From: Catenovulum maritimum
GTDB lineage: Bacteria; Pseudomonadota; Gammaproteobacteria; Enterobacterales; Alteromonadaceae
Reading direction: 5' to 3'
Length of the DNA: 64,000 nt
Assembly: GCF_001050375.1 (NCBI RefSeq)
Contig: NZ_KQ130483.1
Coordinates: forward strand, 62,001-126,000
The translations under genes and the position numbers were made by a program. Numbering within the stretch: position 1 is the stretch's first letter; every line of letters starts with the position of its first letter. A model generated the notes under the pieces. It ran no database searches and was not told the DNA's origin. It worked only from the letters and a program-made list of their open reading frames with translations. Shown here piece after piece: positions 27,233 to 38,713 of this stretch.

Positions 27233-28042
27233 ATGGCTCAAATTATTGTTGTTACATCTGGTAAAGGCGGTGTTGGTAAAACAACTTCAAGTGCTGCAAT
27301 CGGAACAGGTTTAGCCTTAAAAGGTTTTAAAACAGTTATTATCGATTTTGATATTGGTCTACGTAATCTTGATTTAATTATGGGTGTAGAGCGCCGTGTT
27401 GTTTATGATTTCGTAAACTTAATCAATGGCGACTCAAACATTACTCAAACTCTTATTAAAGATAAAAGAGTTGAAGGCTTATACATTCTACCTGCGTCAC
27501 AAACACGTGATAAAGATGCACTGACCCGAGAAGGTGTTGAAAAGGTATTAAATGACCTGTCAGAAAAATTTGATTACATAATATGTGATTCACCAGCTGG
27601 CATAGAGCAAGGTGCATTAATGGCACTTTATTTTGCTGATGAAGCGATTGTTGTAACTAACCCAGAGGTATCTTCTGTACGTGACTCGGATCGTATTTTA
27701 GGTATTCTTGCTTCAAAATCTCGTCGTTCAGAGCAAGGTTTAGAGCCAGTAAAAGAACATTTATTATTAACACGTTACAACCCTAGTCGTGTTGAAAAAG
27801 GCGAAATGCTGAGTGTTGAAGATGTATCAGAAATATTAGCCGTTAAGTTAATTGGCGTAATACCAGAATCACAAGCTGTATTAAAAGCATCAAATATCGG
27901 TGAACCCGTTATACTTGATGAACAAAGTGATGCTGGTCAAGCGTACTTAGATACAATTGAAAGGTTACTTGGTAACAAAGTAGATTACCGTTTTTTATCT
28001 GAAGAGAAAAAAGGTATTTTCAAACGTTTATTCGGAGGTTAA
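27233..28042 (+). CDS. minD: Septum-site determining ATPase MinD
   Basis: A 269-aa deviant Walker A ATPase (GKGGVGKTTSS) with DFDIGLRNLDLIMG and DYIICDSPAGIE. The C-terminal amphipathic membrane-targeting helix ends KKGIFKRLFGG. It oscillates on the membrane with MinE and recruits MinC. It starts 17 bp after minC and ends 7 bp before minE. Confidence 0.97.
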   Translation: MAQIIVVTSGKGGVGKTTSSAAIGTGLALKGFKTVIIDFDIGLRNLDLIMGVERRVVYDFVNLINGDSNITQTLIKDKRVEGLYILPASQTRDKDALTREGVEKVLNDLSEKFDYIICDSPAGIEQGALMALYFADEAIVVTNPEVSSVRDSDRILGILASKSRRSEQGLEPVKEHLLLTRYNPSRVEKGEMLSVEDVSEILAVKLIGVIPESQAVLKASNIGEPVILDEQSDAGQAYLDTIERLLGNKVDYRFLSEEKKGIFKRLFGG

Positions 28043-28048
28043 TGGATT

Positions 28049-28312
28049 ATGTCTTTATTGAATTATTTCCGTCCTAAAAAAACGACGGTAGCAAATCAAG
28101 CTAAAGAAAGATTGCAAATCATAGTTGCACAAAGACGACGTGCAGATGATCAAGGCAATATGCTTAGTGCGATGGAGAAAGATATTTTAGAAGTAATCAG
28201 AAAGTATTATTTAAATATTGATCCTGACGCTATCTCAGTACAATTAGAACAGAATGAAGATGATTTATCTGTACTTGAGCTAAATGTGACTTTACCGGAT
28301 GATGTTAAGTAA
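28049..28312 (+). CDS. minE: Cell division topological specificity factor MinE
   Basis: An 87-aa protein of normal length: an N-terminal membrane-binding stretch (SLLNYF), an anti-MinCD helix (AKERLQIIVAQRR) and a topological specificity domain. It stimulates MinD ATPase. It is last in the operon. Confidence 0.96.
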   Translation: MSLLNYFRPKKTTVANQAKERLQIIVAQRRRADDQGNMLSAMEKDILEVIRKYYLNIDPDAISVQLEQNEDDLSVLELNVTLPDDVK

Positions 28313-28624
28313 TTTATCTAGCTTCTAGAATAATAGAAATTAACCTTAACTAATATTAATTAGCTAGGGTTAGTTCTGTTAATTAATTTGATAGGGTATA
28401 GGCTTAACTACAGAATGTAGAATTACGGTTTATAGTTTACTGGTATAATCTAAACTCGTGTTTTTGAAACGCCCTTCCTCGCTATCATAGCAGTTTAATC
28501 TAGGCACATAGCAATACAGATAGATTATAATTTCGTTAATATTTAATGAAATAAAAGATTGGTTAGGTGCATAAGAGTTGTTGTGGGTGCAGTTAATTTA
28601 CTAACTGCACTCTTATAAGAAGGT
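28313..28624. other. Convergent minE/hpf gap with two hairpins
   Basis: No ORF of note. Hairpin 1 has 13-nt arms at 28342-28354 and 28359-28371 with two mismatches. Hairpin 2 has perfect arms GTGCAGTTA (28587-28595) and TAACTGCAC (28602-28610), extended by ATAAGAG (28571-28577) and CTCTTAT (28610-28616). They probably end transcription from both sides, though T tracts are poor. Confidence 0.55.
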
Positions 28625-28981
28625 TTAACTTAAATTCATTTCCTGCACAATTTCATGTGCAATTTCAGGTGTGGTCACAGTTGGCTTTTTATGTAAATCC
28701 CCTTTTAATTGGCCCTTTCTATGACTTAAAGCAGCATCTAATTTTTTAGCCGCTTTACTAATTGCTGGGTACATTACATCATCTTTGCCTGATGTGGCGA
28801 TTCTAACCCCTTCGTAATTAGTGACAGATTCAGCGACAAATCCCCCGTGCTCTTTCGTTAAAATAACCTCTATTGATAATAATGAAGGAAAGTGACTAGC
28901 TAATTTTGTAAATTTCTCTTCCACATGTTGCTTTACATTTTCGCTTACTTCCACATGATGACCTGAAACTTTTATTTTCAT
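28625..28981 (-). CDS. hpf: Ribosome hibernation-promoting factor (HPF/YfiA family)
   Basis: A 118-aa protein with the conserved HPF fold sequence MKIKVSGHHVEVSENVKQHVEEKF, SIEVILTKEHGGFVAE and MYPAISKAAKKLDAALSHRKGQ. It binds the 30S decoding centre in stationary phase. It is longer than E. coli HPF (95 aa) and close to YfiA (113 aa), so it could be named raiA instead. Confidence 0.85.
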   Translation of the reverse strand: MKIKVSGHHVEVSENVKQHVEEKFTKLASHFPSLLSIEVILTKEHGGFVAESVTNYEGVRIATSGKDDVMYPAISKAAKKLDAALSHRKGQLKGDLHKKPTVTTPEIAHEIVQEMNLS

Positions 28982-29161
28982 GGCTATTCCTTATAAGTAC
29001 ATAGTTTATCGATTTTTCTTTTACTACATAACTAGAACTTGGGACGAAATTTCTAAACACAAGTGCTAATTTAATAAATAATTAAACTTTGTTTAATACA
29101 TCGAAAATCTTTCGACACTTTAAGTGTAGACAAATATTCTTAATATGTGAGATTTCTAGAC

Positions 29162-29680
29162 TTATTTTTTTGAATTTATTTTAAGTAAGCTCAAAGTATA
29201 ACTATATGCATAAATCGCTGTGAAAATAATACTCGGTAATACAGTCAAAAATAAATTAGGAGTTGCATTGAGCAAGTTGACGATAATAACCAAACTTGAT
29301 TGTATTGATAAAGGTATAAGAGGGATCAATAAACTAACGGTAAACTTTTTCGAATTAAAATAATCAGCTGAGTGATTAACTGCATTATTAATAGTATTTA
29401 AAATAGCAATATTCTGTTTAGTTTTAGAGTGTATTGAGCAGAGAATTGGCACAACAAAAAGCAAGGATACTCGAAGCTTTCTATATTTATTAACCAAGGT
29501 CTCCAAAATGTAAGTGAAGAATAAAGTAACAAATGCACTATAACAAGATTGTACCAACGCCGCCCTTAATGTGATAGAGCTAGGAATATCCTCTGAATAA
29601 TTCGCCCAAAAAGTCCAACTAAAGTAAAAAACGAAAGAGACAAAAGCAGATAAAAATAATCTTAAATGAGATGAAGACAT
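29162..29680 (-). CDS. Unrecognised small membrane protein
   Basis: A 172-aa, very hydrophobic protein with about four membrane segments (near 7-25, 42-62, 108-132 and 142-164) and a basic loop between the second and third (NKYRKLRVSLLF). I recognise no family. It lies alone between hpf and the pyrF terminator, same strand as both. Its codon use looks like that of its neighbours. Confidence 0.55.
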   Translation of the reverse strand: MSSSHLRLFLSAFVSFVFYFSWTFWANYSEDIPSSITLRAALVQSCYSAFVTLFFTYILETLVNKYRKLRVSLLFVVPILCSIHSKTKQNIAILNTINNAVNHSADYFNSKKFTVSLLIPLIPLSIQSSLVIIVNLLNATPNLFLTVLPSIIFTAIYAYSYTLSLLKINSKK

Positions 29681-29749
29681 GATTGCCGCCTATATTTATT
29701 CCAAAGGATTAAAAATAAGACTAAAATGAGAGGCTTATGTAAGGACAAA

Positions 29750-29786
29750 ACATAGTGCTAACTCATGGACAAAAGTAGCACTATGT
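29750..29786 (-). terminator. Terminator hairpin after pyrF
   Basis: Perfect 11-bp arms at 29750-29760 and 29776-29786 (ACATAGTGCTA and its complement), 15-nt loop. On the minus strand the stem is followed by TTTTG. It lies 22 bp after the pyrF stop. Confidence 0.65.
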
Positions 29787-29808
29787 ATGCTCAAAAAAGC
29801 TAAAAACG

Positions 29809-30519
29809 TTATTTAAAACCTAAAGATTGATTAACCTGATTAAGCACTTGCATCGGGTTTTCAGCCTGTGTAATTGGTCTACCAATAACCAAATAATCAG
29901 AGCCTGCATTGATCGCATCTGAAGGTGTCATAATTCGTTTTTGGTCACCAACATCACTGCCAGCAGGTCGAATTCCAGGTGTGACTAACTTAAACGAGCT
30001 ACCTAGTTCTTGCTTTAATAAATTAGCTTCTTGTGCGGAACACACGACTCCATCAAGCCCAGCTTCTTTTACTAGAGTAGCTAACGAAACAACTTGCTCT
30101 GCAGGTGACTTAGCTATTCCTAATTTTTGTAAATCCGAATCATCCATGCTGGTCAATACAGTAACACCGATCAACATAGGCGGATTTTCAAAATTATCAG
30201 CTAAGGCTTTTTTAGCCGTTTGCATCATGTTTAATCCACCGCTTGCATGGACATTAACCATCCATACACCTAATTTTGCAGCGGCTACACAAGCTTTAGC
30301 TGTTGTAGCGGGAATATCATGGAATTTTAAATCAAGAAAAACATCGAATCCTTTAGCGACCAGAAAGCGAACAAACTCAGGCCCAAACAAAGTAAACATT
30401 TCTTTGCCTACTTTTAACCTACATTGTGAAGGCTCTAACTGCTCAACTAAGTTTTTTGCAGCTTCTATATCATTAAAATCTAGCGCAACGATAACTGGCG
30501 AAAGACAAGTAGTAGACAA
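29809..30519 (-). CDS. pyrF: Orotidine 5'-phosphate decarboxylase (PyrF)
   Basis: A 236-aa (beta/alpha)8 enzyme for the last step of UMP synthesis. It has VIVALDF, the catalytic [24 protein letters not shown] and [17 protein letters not shown]. It lies one base after lapB, the common lapA-lapB-pyrF order of gammaproteobacteria. Confidence 0.96.
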   Translation of the reverse strand: MSTTCLSPVIVALDFNDIEAAKNLVEQLEPSQCRLKVGKEMFTLFGPEFVRFLVAKGFDVFLDLKFHDIPATTAKACVAAAKLGVWMVNVHASGGLNMMQTAKKALADNFENPPMLIGVTVLTSMDDSDLQKLGIAKSPAEQVVSLATLVKEAGLDGVVCSAQEANLLKQELGSSFKLVTPGIRPAGSDVGDQKRIMTPSDAINAGSDYLVIGRPITQAENPMQVLNQVNQSLGFK

Positions 30520-30520
30520 A

Positions 30521-31672
30521 TTAATCTCCTGTTAAACCGATAATAGGTTTGACGCTACCCCAGTGCTTGCATCTAGGACATTGCCAAAATAGTAAACTAC
30601 CTTGGTAACCGCATTGGTCACATTCATAATTCGGTAGTTGCTGAATTTTTGTAACAACCATTTTCTCAAGATTAAGCATCATTTGACGTGAATCTGAACT
30701 ATCAATTTTATTTGCATTTAATTTAAGTAAATTTGCAAACCCGGAGATAGTCGCATGCTTTTCTAGTGTGGCTAATACTGATTTACGTGCTTCCGTATTT
30801 TTATTCTGTTTTTCATAAATTTGACTAATAGCAGCGGTTACTGAAGAGCTTTTTATACTCGAACTCACTTCTAGCAAAAAGGCTAACCGTTGGTTTTCAT
30901 CAGTAAATACTTTTTCTAGAATAGGTATTAATAATGCGATATAACTTGCACAGTTTTTAGCAAATTTATGACATAAATCTTGAGCGTGATCGATTTGTTG
31001 GTTTAATAAATAGTGGTCGATTAAATCTAAATAAGCTCTAGCGCAGTCATTTTTATATTGAATCGCTTGGTGAAGCATACCCAGTTTAGTCGCATCTGAG
31101 GTTTCAGAAGACGCAATTTCACATAACAAATAAGCTTTTGTAGTATCACAAGCTTCACCATCTTTTGGCTCTAAAGGTTCGATCGCATCAAACGCTTTCT
31201 GCCAATCTTTAAATACCTGATATATTTGAGAAAGCATCACTCTAGCTTCTCTGTCGCATTTTTCTTCAGATAACAAAGGGAGTAACAACTGCTCTGCTCT
31301 ATCATAAAGCGCACAATCTATATAATCTCTAGCAAGCTGGATAATAGATTCACGTCTTTGCTCTGGGGTTAATACATCTTGTTTAGCCAAAAATTGGTGA
31401 ATTTTTATTGCTCGGTCATTTTCACCTTTAGCCCTGAATAATTTGCCGAGCGCAATATGAGTTGTAAATGTTTCATTATTGACTTCAAGATTTTCGATTA
31501 ACACATTAATCGCTTTATCTCTCTGATTATTCAATAATAAATTGAGTCCAGATAAAAAATCTTGGTTAATTTTTTCGTGTTGTTTTAGTTGAGCTTGGCG
31601 GTAGCTGTTGCGCCCCATTATATAACCGTATAAAGCGGCCAGTGGGAGCAATAAAAAAAGAAGTTCAGGCAT
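30521..31672 (-). CDS. lapB: LPS assembly protein LapB (YciM)
   Basis: A 383-aa protein with an N-terminal membrane anchor ([18 protein letters not shown]), a series of TPR helices (about 60-330) and a C-terminal rubredoxin-type metal domain (CDQCGYQ ... CPRCKHWG). With FtsH it controls LpxC degradation and lipopolysaccharide level. It overlaps lapA by one base. Confidence 0.94.
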   Translation of the reverse strand: MPELLFLLLPLAALYGYIMGRNSYRQAQLKQHEKINQDFLSGLNLLLNNQRDKAINVLIENLEVNNETFTTHIALGKLFRAKGENDRAIKIHQFLAKQDVLTPEQRRESIIQLARDYIDCALYDRAEQLLLPLLSEEKCDREARVMLSQIYQVFKDWQKAFDAIEPLEPKDGEACDTTKAYLLCEIASSETSDATKLGMLHQAIQYKNDCARAYLDLIDHYLLNQQIDHAQDLCHKFAKNCASYIALLIPILEKVFTDENQRLAFLLEVSSSIKSSSVTAAISQIYEKQNKNTEARKSVLATLEKHATISGFANLLKLNANKIDSSDSRQMMLNLEKMVVTKIQQLPNYECDQCGYQGSLLFWQCPRCKHWGSVKPIIGLTGD

Positions 31673-31959
31673 TATTTATCTTTTAATTGAAGGTGAAGAA
31701 GTTCTATCTCATTGTTTAATTTTTTAATTTTACGCTGACTAGCTTTTAATTTTAACGAAACTTTTGTTATGTATAAAACCCAAGCTAAGGTTGAAATAAA
31801 AAATCCTAAAAAAAGAAAGATAGATAAAGCTGTTGCAAGTGTTAGGTCAGCTTTGGCAAATAAATAATTAAGCTGGACTATCTGTGTATGATAAGACGAA
31901 AGCAACATCAAAATGCCAGCTATAATAGCAAATATGAATAAAGATAAAGCTATCTTCAA
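31672..31959 (-). CDS. lapA: LapA-family inner-membrane protein
   Basis: A 95-aa protein with two membrane helices (about 3-20 and 42-64) and a coiled-coil tail (KASQRKIKKLNNEIELLHLQ), as in LapA (YciS), the partner of LapB. It lies directly between ihfB and lapB, as expected. Confidence 0.88.
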   Translation of the reverse strand: MKIALSLFIFAIIAGILMLLSSYHTQIVQLNYLFAKADLTLATALSIFLFLGFFISTLAWVLYITKVSLKLKASQRKIKKLNNEIELLHLQLKDK

Positions 31960-31981
31960 AAGAAATTACCTAATATAAGGT

Positions 31982-32263
31982 TTAAAAGGCGTTTACACGC
32001 TCACGCAATTCTTTACCTGGTTTGAAATAAGGTACAAATTTACCATCTAATTCTACTGAATCACCAGTTTTAGGGTTACGACCCACTCTAGGCGCTCGGT
32101 AATGAAGTGAAAAACTTCCAAATCCACGAATCTCAATTCGCTCACCATTAGCTAAAGAATCAGCCATGTGATCGATTAATTCTTTAATGCCTAATTCAAC
32201 TTCTTTAATTGATAAAGACGGTTGTTTTGTGGCCATGATTTCAATTAATTCTGATTTTGTCAT
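31982..32263 (-). CDS. ihfB: Integration host factor subunit beta
   Basis: A 93-aa HU-family DNA-bending protein. [14 protein letters not shown] starts it, and the DNA-binding arm is [21 protein letters not shown]. It follows rpsA, as in E. coli. Confidence 0.95.
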   Translation of the reverse strand: MTKSELIEIMATKQPSLSIKEVELGIKELIDHMADSLANGERIEIRGFGSFSLHYRAPRVGRNPKTGDSVELDGKFVPYFKPGKELRERVNAF

Positions 32264-32317
32264 AGTGCATACTCCGGTTGATTTATTGGTTTAGTGCCAA
32301 AGTATTAAAGGGTAAGT

Positions 32318-32345
32318 AAAATAAGGGAGCTATACAGCTCCCTTA
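32318..32345 (-). terminator. Intrinsic terminator of rpsA
   Basis: TAAGGGAGCT (32322-32331) and its complement (32336-32345) around a 4-nt loop. On the minus strand the stem is followed by TTTTA. It begins eight bases after the rpsA stop. Confidence 0.85.
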
Positions 32346-32352
32346 CTATGCA

Positions 32353-34032
32353 TTACTCGCCTTTTTGAGCGTTTTTGAATGCTTCAGCCATTGCATTGCT
32401 GAATACCGCTGAATCTTCTTGCTTAGCATTTACAGATTCAACTGCCGCTTTTTCGTCTGCTTCATCTTTCGCTTTGATAGATAAGCTAACAACACGGTTT
32501 TTACGGTCTACACCCATAAACTTAGCTTCTACAGAGTCGCCAACTTTAAATTCAGTGCTTGCATCTTCAACGCGGTCACGTGAGATGTCTGAAACACGAA
32601 TATAGCCAGAAACTGTATCTGCTAACTCAACAGTAGCACCTTTAGCATCTACTTCAGTTACTGTACCAGTAACGATAGCACCTTTTTTGTTATTCGTCAG
32701 GTAATCAGTAAACGGATCTTCATCTATTTGCTTGATACCTAATGAAATACGTTCGCGCTCTGCGTCAACTTGTAAAACAACTGCTGTAAGTTCTTCACCT
32801 TTTTTGTAGTTACGTACAGCTTCTTCACCAGCAACATTCCAAGAAATGTCAGATAAGTGAACAAGACCGTCTATACCACCGTCAAGACCAATGAAGATAC
32901 CGAAATCAGTGATAGATTTAATCTTACCGCTAACTTGGTCGCCTTTAGCAAAGTTCTTAGCGAACTCTTCCCAAGGGTTACCTTTACATTGTTTAAGACC
33001 TAAAGAAATACGACGACGTTCTTCGTCAATTTCAAGAACCATAACTTCAACAACGTCACCTAAGTTAACAACTTTAGATGGGTGGATGTTTTTGTTAGTC
33101 CAATCCATTTCAGAAACGTGTACAAGACCTTCAACACCTTCTTGAATTTCTACGAAACAACCGTAGTCAGTCAAGTTAGTTACACGGCCTTCTAATTTAG
33201 CACCTTCAGGGAAACGAGCTGCTAATTCAGCCCATGGATCGCTACCCATTTGTTTAAGGCCTAATGATACACGTGATTTTTCTTTGTCGAATTTAAGAAC
33301 CTTAACATTGATTTCATCACCAACATTAACGATTTCACTTGGGTGCTTAACACGTTTCCATGCCATATCAGTGATATGTAATAAACCGTCTAAACCACCT
33401 AAATCAACAAACGCACCGTAATCAGTTAAGTTCTTAACGATACCAACAACTTCTTGACCTTCTTCAAGATTAGAAAGTAATTCGCTACGTTCAGCACTTG
33501 TTTCTTGCTCGATAACTGCACGACGAGAAACAACAACGTTATTACGTTTTTGGTCTAACTTGATTACTTTGAACTCAAGCTCAGAACCTTCAAGATAAGT
33601 AGTATCACGAACTGGACGAACGTCTACTAAAGATCCTGGTAAGAATGCGCGGATACCTTCAACTTCTACAGTGAAGCCACCTTTAACTTTGCCGCTGATT
33701 AAACCTGTAACAGTAACACTGTCTTCACAAGCTTTCTCAAGACGGATCCAAGCTTCATGACGTTTAGCTTTTTCGCGAGAAAGGATTGTTTCACCGAAAC
33801 CATCTTCAACTGCATCTAGAGCAACATCAATTTCATCACCAACATTAACTTCTACTTCGCCTTGAGCGTTATAGAACTGTTCAACTGGGATAGCTGCTTC
33901 AGACTTAAGACCAGCATCAACAAGAACAACATCTTTTTGGATAGCTACGATAGTACCTTTAACAATGGCACCAGGACGGGTTTCGATTTCATTCAAGCTT
34001 TCTTCAAAAAGCTCTGCAAAACTTTCAGTCAT
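32353..34032 (-). CDS. rpsA: 30S ribosomal protein S1
   Basis: A 559-aa protein with six S1 (OB-fold) repeats, recognisable as repeated [24 protein letters not shown]-like blocks (for example [20 protein letters not shown]). It brings mRNA to the 30S subunit. Length matches the family (557 aa in E. coli). Confidence 0.97.
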   Translation of the reverse strand: MTESFAELFEESLNEIETRPGAIVKGTIVAIQKDVVLVDAGLKSEAAIPVEQFYNAQGEVEVNVGDEIDVALDAVEDGFGETILSREKAKRHEAWIRLEKACEDSVTVTGLISGKVKGGFTVEVEGIRAFLPGSLVDVRPVRDTTYLEGSELEFKVIKLDQKRNNVVVSRRAVIEQETSAERSELLSNLEEGQEVVGIVKNLTDYGAFVDLGGLDGLLHITDMAWKRVKHPSEIVNVGDEINVKVLKFDKEKSRVSLGLKQMGSDPWAELAARFPEGAKLEGRVTNLTDYGCFVEIQEGVEGLVHVSEMDWTNKNIHPSKVVNLGDVVEVMVLEIDEERRRISLGLKQCKGNPWEEFAKNFAKGDQVSGKIKSITDFGIFIGLDGGIDGLVHLSDISWNVAGEEAVRNYKKGEELTAVVLQVDAERERISLGIKQIDEDPFTDYLTNNKKGAIVTGTVTEVDAKGATVELADTVSGYIRVSDISRDRVEDASTEFKVGDSVEAKFMGVDRKNRVVSLSIKAKDEADEKAAVESVNAKQEDSAVFSNAMAEAFKNAQKGE

Positions 34033-34124
34033 AAATAAAGTTTTCTTAAATTAATAATCTAGATCACATCCAGTTAATCTAGGGTTGTTAAAAATAACCT
34101 AAAATCCTATTAGGTTTAGTTGTA

Positions 34125-34814
34125 CTATGCTTGATCAAATGTCTCTTGCATATAGTTAAAGACTTGATCAACCACTTCTTCTATTGATAAATTAGTTGAA
34201 TCTATCACTAGAGCATCATCAGCCGGAATCAAAGGCGCAACACTGCGATTACTATCGCGTTCGTCACGAGCTTGAATATCGGATAAAAGATGTTCAATTT
34301 TAACGCTTGGATCAGTATCTTTCAACTGAAGATAGCGTCTTTTAGCTCTTTCTTCGGCACTAGCACTTAAAAAAATCTTAATTTGTGCATTTTTAAATAC
34401 AACAGTACCCATATCGCGCCCATCAGCTACTAATCCAGGCGCTTCTTTAAATGCACGTTGTCGACGTAGTAAAGCTTCTCTCACTCTAGGTAATGAAGCT
34501 ACTTTAGAAGCAACGGCACCAATTTTTTCATTTCTAATTGCAGTTGTAACATCTTCACCTTCCAAAATCACATGCGTTACATCAGAATCAGGAGAAGATT
34601 TAAAATGCACATCTAAGAAGCTCGCTAAAGGTTCTACTGAGTCTTCGTCTAATGGATCTATGTCATGGTGAACAGTCGCTAACGCTAATACGCGATAGAT
34701 AGCCCCACTGTCTAGAAAGTGCCAACCTAATCTGTCCGCAATAACTTTACTAACTGTTCCTTTGCCAGCCCCACTTGGACCATCAATAGTTATGACAGGA
34801 ATATTGTCCGCCAT
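34125..34814 (-). CDS. cmk: Cytidylate kinase
   Basis: A 229-aa P-loop NMP kinase with [36 protein letters not shown] and [14 protein letters not shown]. It converts CMP and dCMP to the diphosphates. It lies 92 bp upstream of rpsA. A short hairpin at 34096-34116 in the gap may be a processing or weak termination site. Confidence 0.96.
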   Translation of the reverse strand: MADNIPVITIDGPSGAGKGTVSKVIADRLGWHFLDSGAIYRVLALATVHHDIDPLDEDSVEPLASFLDVHFKSSPDSDVTHVILEGEDVTTAIRNEKIGAVASKVASLPRVREALLRRQRAFKEAPGLVADGRDMGTVVFKNAQIKIFLSASAEERAKRRYLQLKDTDPSVKIEHLLSDIQARDERDSNRSVAPLIPADDALVIDSTNLSIEEVVDQVFNYMQETFDQA

Positions 34815-34839
34815 CCCTAACCTCTTTATATTATTTTAA

Positions 34840-35925
34840 TTAGCTATTTCGTTGTGCAAAATCTTGCATAAATTCTACTAATGCTTGAACACCTTCTAAA
34901 GGCATCGCATTATAAATACTCGCACGCATCCCACCAACAGAGCGATGACCTTTTAAAGCTAATAAGCCATTAGCTTCAGATTCAGCTAAAAATGCTTTAT
35001 TCAGGTTTTCATCTTTTAGGTAAAACGGTACATTCATTTTAGAACGATAATTTGCTACAACTCGATTTGAATAAAACTCTGATTCGTCAATATAGTTATA
35101 AAGTAAATCAGCTTTTTGTTTATTAATTGCCTGAACAGCTTTAACACCACCCTGCGCTTTAAGCCACTTAAAAACTAAACCGGCAAGATACCAAGCAAAA
35201 GTTGGCGGTGTATTAAACATTGAATCGCTTTGAGATTGTAAAGCATAATCATAGATTGACGGTGTGCCTTCTCTAGATTTTCCCATTAGATCTTTACGCA
35301 CAATCACTATTGCTAATCCAGAAGGACCAATATTCTTTTGCGCACCTGCATAGATTAAACCAAATTTACTAACATCAATTTCACTTGAAAGAATACAAGA
35401 AGACATATCAGCAATTAAAGGCTTATCTACATCAGGTATATAATCAAATTCTACACCATCAACTGTCTCATTTGGGCAGTAATGAACATAAGCAGCGTTA
35501 TCACTTAAATTCCACTTATCTCTCGGTAAGATTGATGCGAATCCATTTTCAGAATGAGATTCAGCTGCAATATTAACTTTGCCAAATTTTTTACCTTCAG
35601 CAATAGCTGCATTCGACCATGAGCCAGTAGAGATATAATCAGCTTCGCCGCCAGCAGGCAATAAATTTAATGGAACCGAAGCAAATTGACCTCTGCCTCC
35701 GCCATGCATAAACAAGACTTCATAATCACCTGAGATATTCATTAAGTCTCTTAAATCTTGTTCCGCTTGTTTGGCTACATCTATGTAGTTGGCGCTTCTG
35801 TGACTAATTTCCATCACAGAGCAGCCTAAATCATTCCAATTTACAAATTCTTGTTGTGCTTGCGCCATTACCGCTTTTGGTAACATAGCAGGACCAGCAC
35901 AAAAATTAAAAATTGGTTTAGTCAT
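34840..35925 (-). CDS. serC: Phosphoserine aminotransferase
   Basis: A 361-aa fold-type I PLP enzyme of serine and pyridoxine synthesis. The frame opens at 35982, but the true start is ATG at 35923-35925, giving [16 protein letters not shown] as in other SerC proteins. [16 protein letters not shown] holds the PLP lysine. The start overlaps the gyrA stop by 8 bp. Confidence 0.95.
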   Translation of the reverse strand: MTKPIFNFCAGPAMLPKAVMAQAQQEFVNWNDLGCSVMEISHRSANYIDVAKQAEQDLRDLMNISGDYEVLFMHGGGRGQFASVPLNLLPAGGEADYISTGSWSNAAIAEGKKFGKVNIAAESHSENGFASILPRDKWNLSDNAAYVHYCPNETVDGVEFDYIPDVDKPLIADMSSCILSSEIDVSKFGLIYAGAQKNIGPSGLAIVIVRKDLMGKSREGTPSIYDYALQSQSDSMFNTPPTFAWYLAGLVFKWLKAQGGVKAVQAINKQKADLLYNYIDESEFYSNRVVANYRSKMNVPFYLKDENLNKAFLAESEANGLLALKGHRSVGGMRASIYNAMPLEGVQALVEFMQDFAQRNS

Positions 35926-38530
35926 TTGGTGTCTCTTCAGTATCTTGGCTATTATCTGGTGCTTGTGGTGATTCAGAATCAACTACATCTATCACATCTT
36001 CTTCATCTATCTCATCAATTTGTTGTAAACCAACAACATGTTCATTTTCACCTGTGCGAATTAATCGAACACCTTGAGTGTTTCGACCTACAGATGAAAC
36101 TTCTGATACTCGAGTTCTCACTAAAGTACCTTTATCACTGATAAGCATAATTTCATCATTATCATTAACTTGAACCGCGCCGACTACTGCGCCATTTCTT
36201 TCGCTAACTTTAATTGATACAACACCTTGTGTTGCACGACTTTTCGCAGGGTATTCTAATAATGGAGTACGTTTACCAAAACCATTTTCAGTCACAGTTA
36301 ATACTTGACCTTCACCCTGTGGCACTATCATAGATACAACACTTTGGCCTTCAGCAAACTTCATACCACGAACACCTGTCGCAGTACGGCCCATTGAACG
36401 AACTTGCTGTTCGCTGAATCGAACAACTTTACCTTCATTCGAGAACAACATAATTTCGCTGTCGCCGTTAGTGATATCAACCCCGATGACATGATCGCCA
36501 TCATTTAGGTTTAAAGCAATAATACCGTTTGCTCTTGGACGAGAATATTCCATCAATGAAGTTTTCTTAACCGTACCATTTGCAGTTGCCATTATGATGT
36601 ATTTATCATCAACATATTCTTTAATAGGCAAGATAGCACTAATGCGTTCGTTTTCTTCAAGCGGTAATAAATTAACAATTGGACGACCGCGAGCGGTTCT
36701 AGTCGCTAATGGTAATTGGAAAACACGTAGCCAATACAAACGGCCTCTATCAGAGAAACATAAAATAGTGTCATGTGTATTGGCAACTAAAAGCTTCTCG
36801 ATGAAATCTTCGTCTTTCATCTTGGTTGCAGCTTTACCTTTACCACCACGGCGCTGAGCTTCGTATTCAGTTAATGGTTGATACTTAACATAACCTTCAT
36901 GAGACAAGGTAACAACTACATCTTCTTCTGCAATTAAGTCTTCCATATTGATGTCGTGCGCTGCTGCTGTTATTTCAGTTTTACGCTCGTCACCAAATTC
37001 AGCTCTTATATTTTCAAGCTCTTCTGTAATTACTTCCATTAAACGAACATTACTTGAAAGAATTTTTAATAATTCAGCAATTTCATCTAATAGAGCTTTG
37101 TATTCGTCTAAGATTTTCTCGTGTTCAAGACCCGTCAACTTATGAAGTCTTAACTCTAAGATAGCTTGAGCTTGTTGCTCAGTTAAGTGATACACACCAT
37201 CATGAATACCATACTGAGGCTCTAACCATTCAGGTCTAGCTGCATCGGTACCGGCTCTTGCTAGCATTTCTGCGACATCACCAAGCTGCCATGCAGTACT
37301 CATTAAACCTTGTTTTGCTTCAGCTGGCGTTGGCGAGCTCTTAATCAATGCAATAACAGGGTCAATATTAACTAGCGCAATCGCAAGACCTTCAAGTAGG
37401 TGAGCTCTTTCTCTTGCTTTTCTTAATTCGAAAATAGTTCGGCGAGTAACCACTTCTCTTCTGTGATTTAAGAATGCATTTAACACATCCATTAAATTAC
37501 ATAATTTTGGTTGGCCGTTATCTAACGCAACCATATTAATACCAAATACAACCTGCATTTGAGTTAAAGAATAAAGTTGGTTTAGTAAAACTTCGCCTGA
37601 TTCACCACGTTTTACGTCAATAACGATACACATACCGTCTTTATCTGACGCATCACGAAGTGCTGAAATACCTTCAATACGTTTTTCTTTAACCAGCTCT
37701 GCCATTTTTTCTATCAGGCGAGCTTTATTTACTTGATAAGGAATTTCATGTACTAAAATTTGTTCGCGGCCATTCTCTTTAACTTGAACCTCAGCACGGG
37801 CACGCAAGTAAATTTTTCCTCGACCGGTTCGGTAAGCTTCGTGAATACCAGCTCTACCACTAATGATTGCAGCAGTTGGGAAATCTGGACCTGGGATAAT
37901 TTCAATCAACTCTTCAATTGTAATATCCGGGTTTTCTATCATAGCTAAACAAGCAGTGACGACTTCGGTTAAGTTGTGTGGTGGTATATTAGTTGCCATA
38001 CCAACAGCGATACCAGACGAACCATTCACTAATAAGTTAGGTACACGAGTTGGTAATACGATAGGCATTTGTTCTGAGCCATCGTAGTTATCGTGAAAAT
38101 CAACCGTTTCTTTTTCGAGATCAGCAAGCAAAGACTGGGCTATTTTAGCCATTCTAATTTCGGTATAACGCATAGCAGCAGGAGAATCGCCATCTACTGA
38201 ACCAAAGTTACCTTGGCCATCGACTAGCATGTAACGCAAAGAAAAGTGCTGAGCCATACGAACAATAGTGTCATAAACAGCTGTATCACCATGAGGGTGA
38301 TATTTACCAATTACATCACCAACAATACGTGCTGATTTTTTGTATGGCTTATTAAATTCATTACGCTGTTCATGCATCGCAAATAAAACACGTCTGTGAA
38401 CCGGTTTTAAACCATCTCTAACATCTGGTAAAGCCCTACCTACAATTACACTCATCGCATAATCTAAGTAAGACGTTTTCAACTCATCTTCTATATTGAC
38501 CGGAAGAATTTCTTTCGCCAAATCACTCAT
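35918..38530 (-). CDS. gyrA: DNA gyrase subunit A
   Basis: An 870-aa type II topoisomerase subunit. The catalytic Tyr122 lies in [11 protein letters not shown]. The quinolone-resistance region reads [10 protein letters not shown], with Thr83 (a wild-type residue in some species, such as Pseudomonas) and Asp87. The C-terminal domain has the GyrA-box and pinwheel repeats and an acidic tail. It is divergent from ubiG, as commonly seen. Confidence 0.97.
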   Translation of the reverse strand: MSDLAKEILPVNIEDELKTSYLDYAMSVIVGRALPDVRDGLKPVHRRVLFAMHEQRNEFNKPYKKSARIVGDVIGKYHPHGDTAVYDTIVRMAQHFSLRYMLVDGQGNFGSVDGDSPAAMRYTEIRMAKIAQSLLADLEKETVDFHDNYDGSEQMPIVLPTRVPNLLVNGSSGIAVGMATNIPPHNLTEVVTACLAMIENPDITIEELIEIIPGPDFPTAAIISGRAGIHEAYRTGRGKIYLRARAEVQVKENGREQILVHEIPYQVNKARLIEKMAELVKEKRIEGISALRDASDKDGMCIVIDVKRGESGEVLLNQLYSLTQMQVVFGINMVALDNGQPKLCNLMDVLNAFLNHRREVVTRRTIFELRKARERAHLLEGLAIALVNIDPVIALIKSSPTPAEAKQGLMSTAWQLGDVAEMLARAGTDAARPEWLEPQYGIHDGVYHLTEQQAQAILELRLHKLTGLEHEKILDEYKALLDEIAELLKILSSNVRLMEVITEELENIRAEFGDERKTEITAAAHDINMEDLIAEEDVVVTLSHEGYVKYQPLTEYEAQRRGGKGKAATKMKDEDFIEKLLVANTHDTILCFSDRGRLYWLRVFQLPLATRTARGRPIVNLLPLEENERISAILPIKEYVDDKYIIMATANGTVKKTSLMEYSRPRANGIIALNLNDGDHVIGVDITNGDSEIMLFSNEGKVVRFSEQQVRSMGRTATGVRGMKFAEGQSVVSMIVPQGEGQVLTVTENGFGKRTPLLEYPAKSRATQGVVSIKVSERNGAVVGAVQVNDNDEIMLISDKGTLVRTRVSEVSSVGRNTQGVRLIRTGENEHVVGLQQIDEIDEEDVIDVVDSESPQAPDNSQDTEETPND

Positions 38531-38651
38531 AAAACGGACAATCCCTACTGATAATACTTGTTATAGGTAAATAATTTGTTACCAAACTATTTTTTAGCCC
38601 ATGATTCTACCACAAACAACGACGCATACCATTGAAAAAATCACTCAATAC

Positions 38652-38679
38652 TTGTTGATCTAATCAAACACCATATAAT
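38652..38679 (+). promoter_or_regulatory. Sigma-70 promoter of ubiG
   Basis: TTGTTG (38652-38657), 16-bp spacer and perfect TATAAT (38674-38679). It lies 34 bp before the GTG start, in the 183-bp gyrA/ubiG gap. Confidence 0.6.
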
Positions 38680-38713
38680 ACTTGTAAATTAATAGGATAG
38701 AAGAGTTCAAATA

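Noticed and set aside
29909-30535. Plus-strand ORF of 208 aa antisense to pyrF
   Set aside because: Fully opposite a well-conserved pyrF; composition looks like a reverse-complement reading frame.
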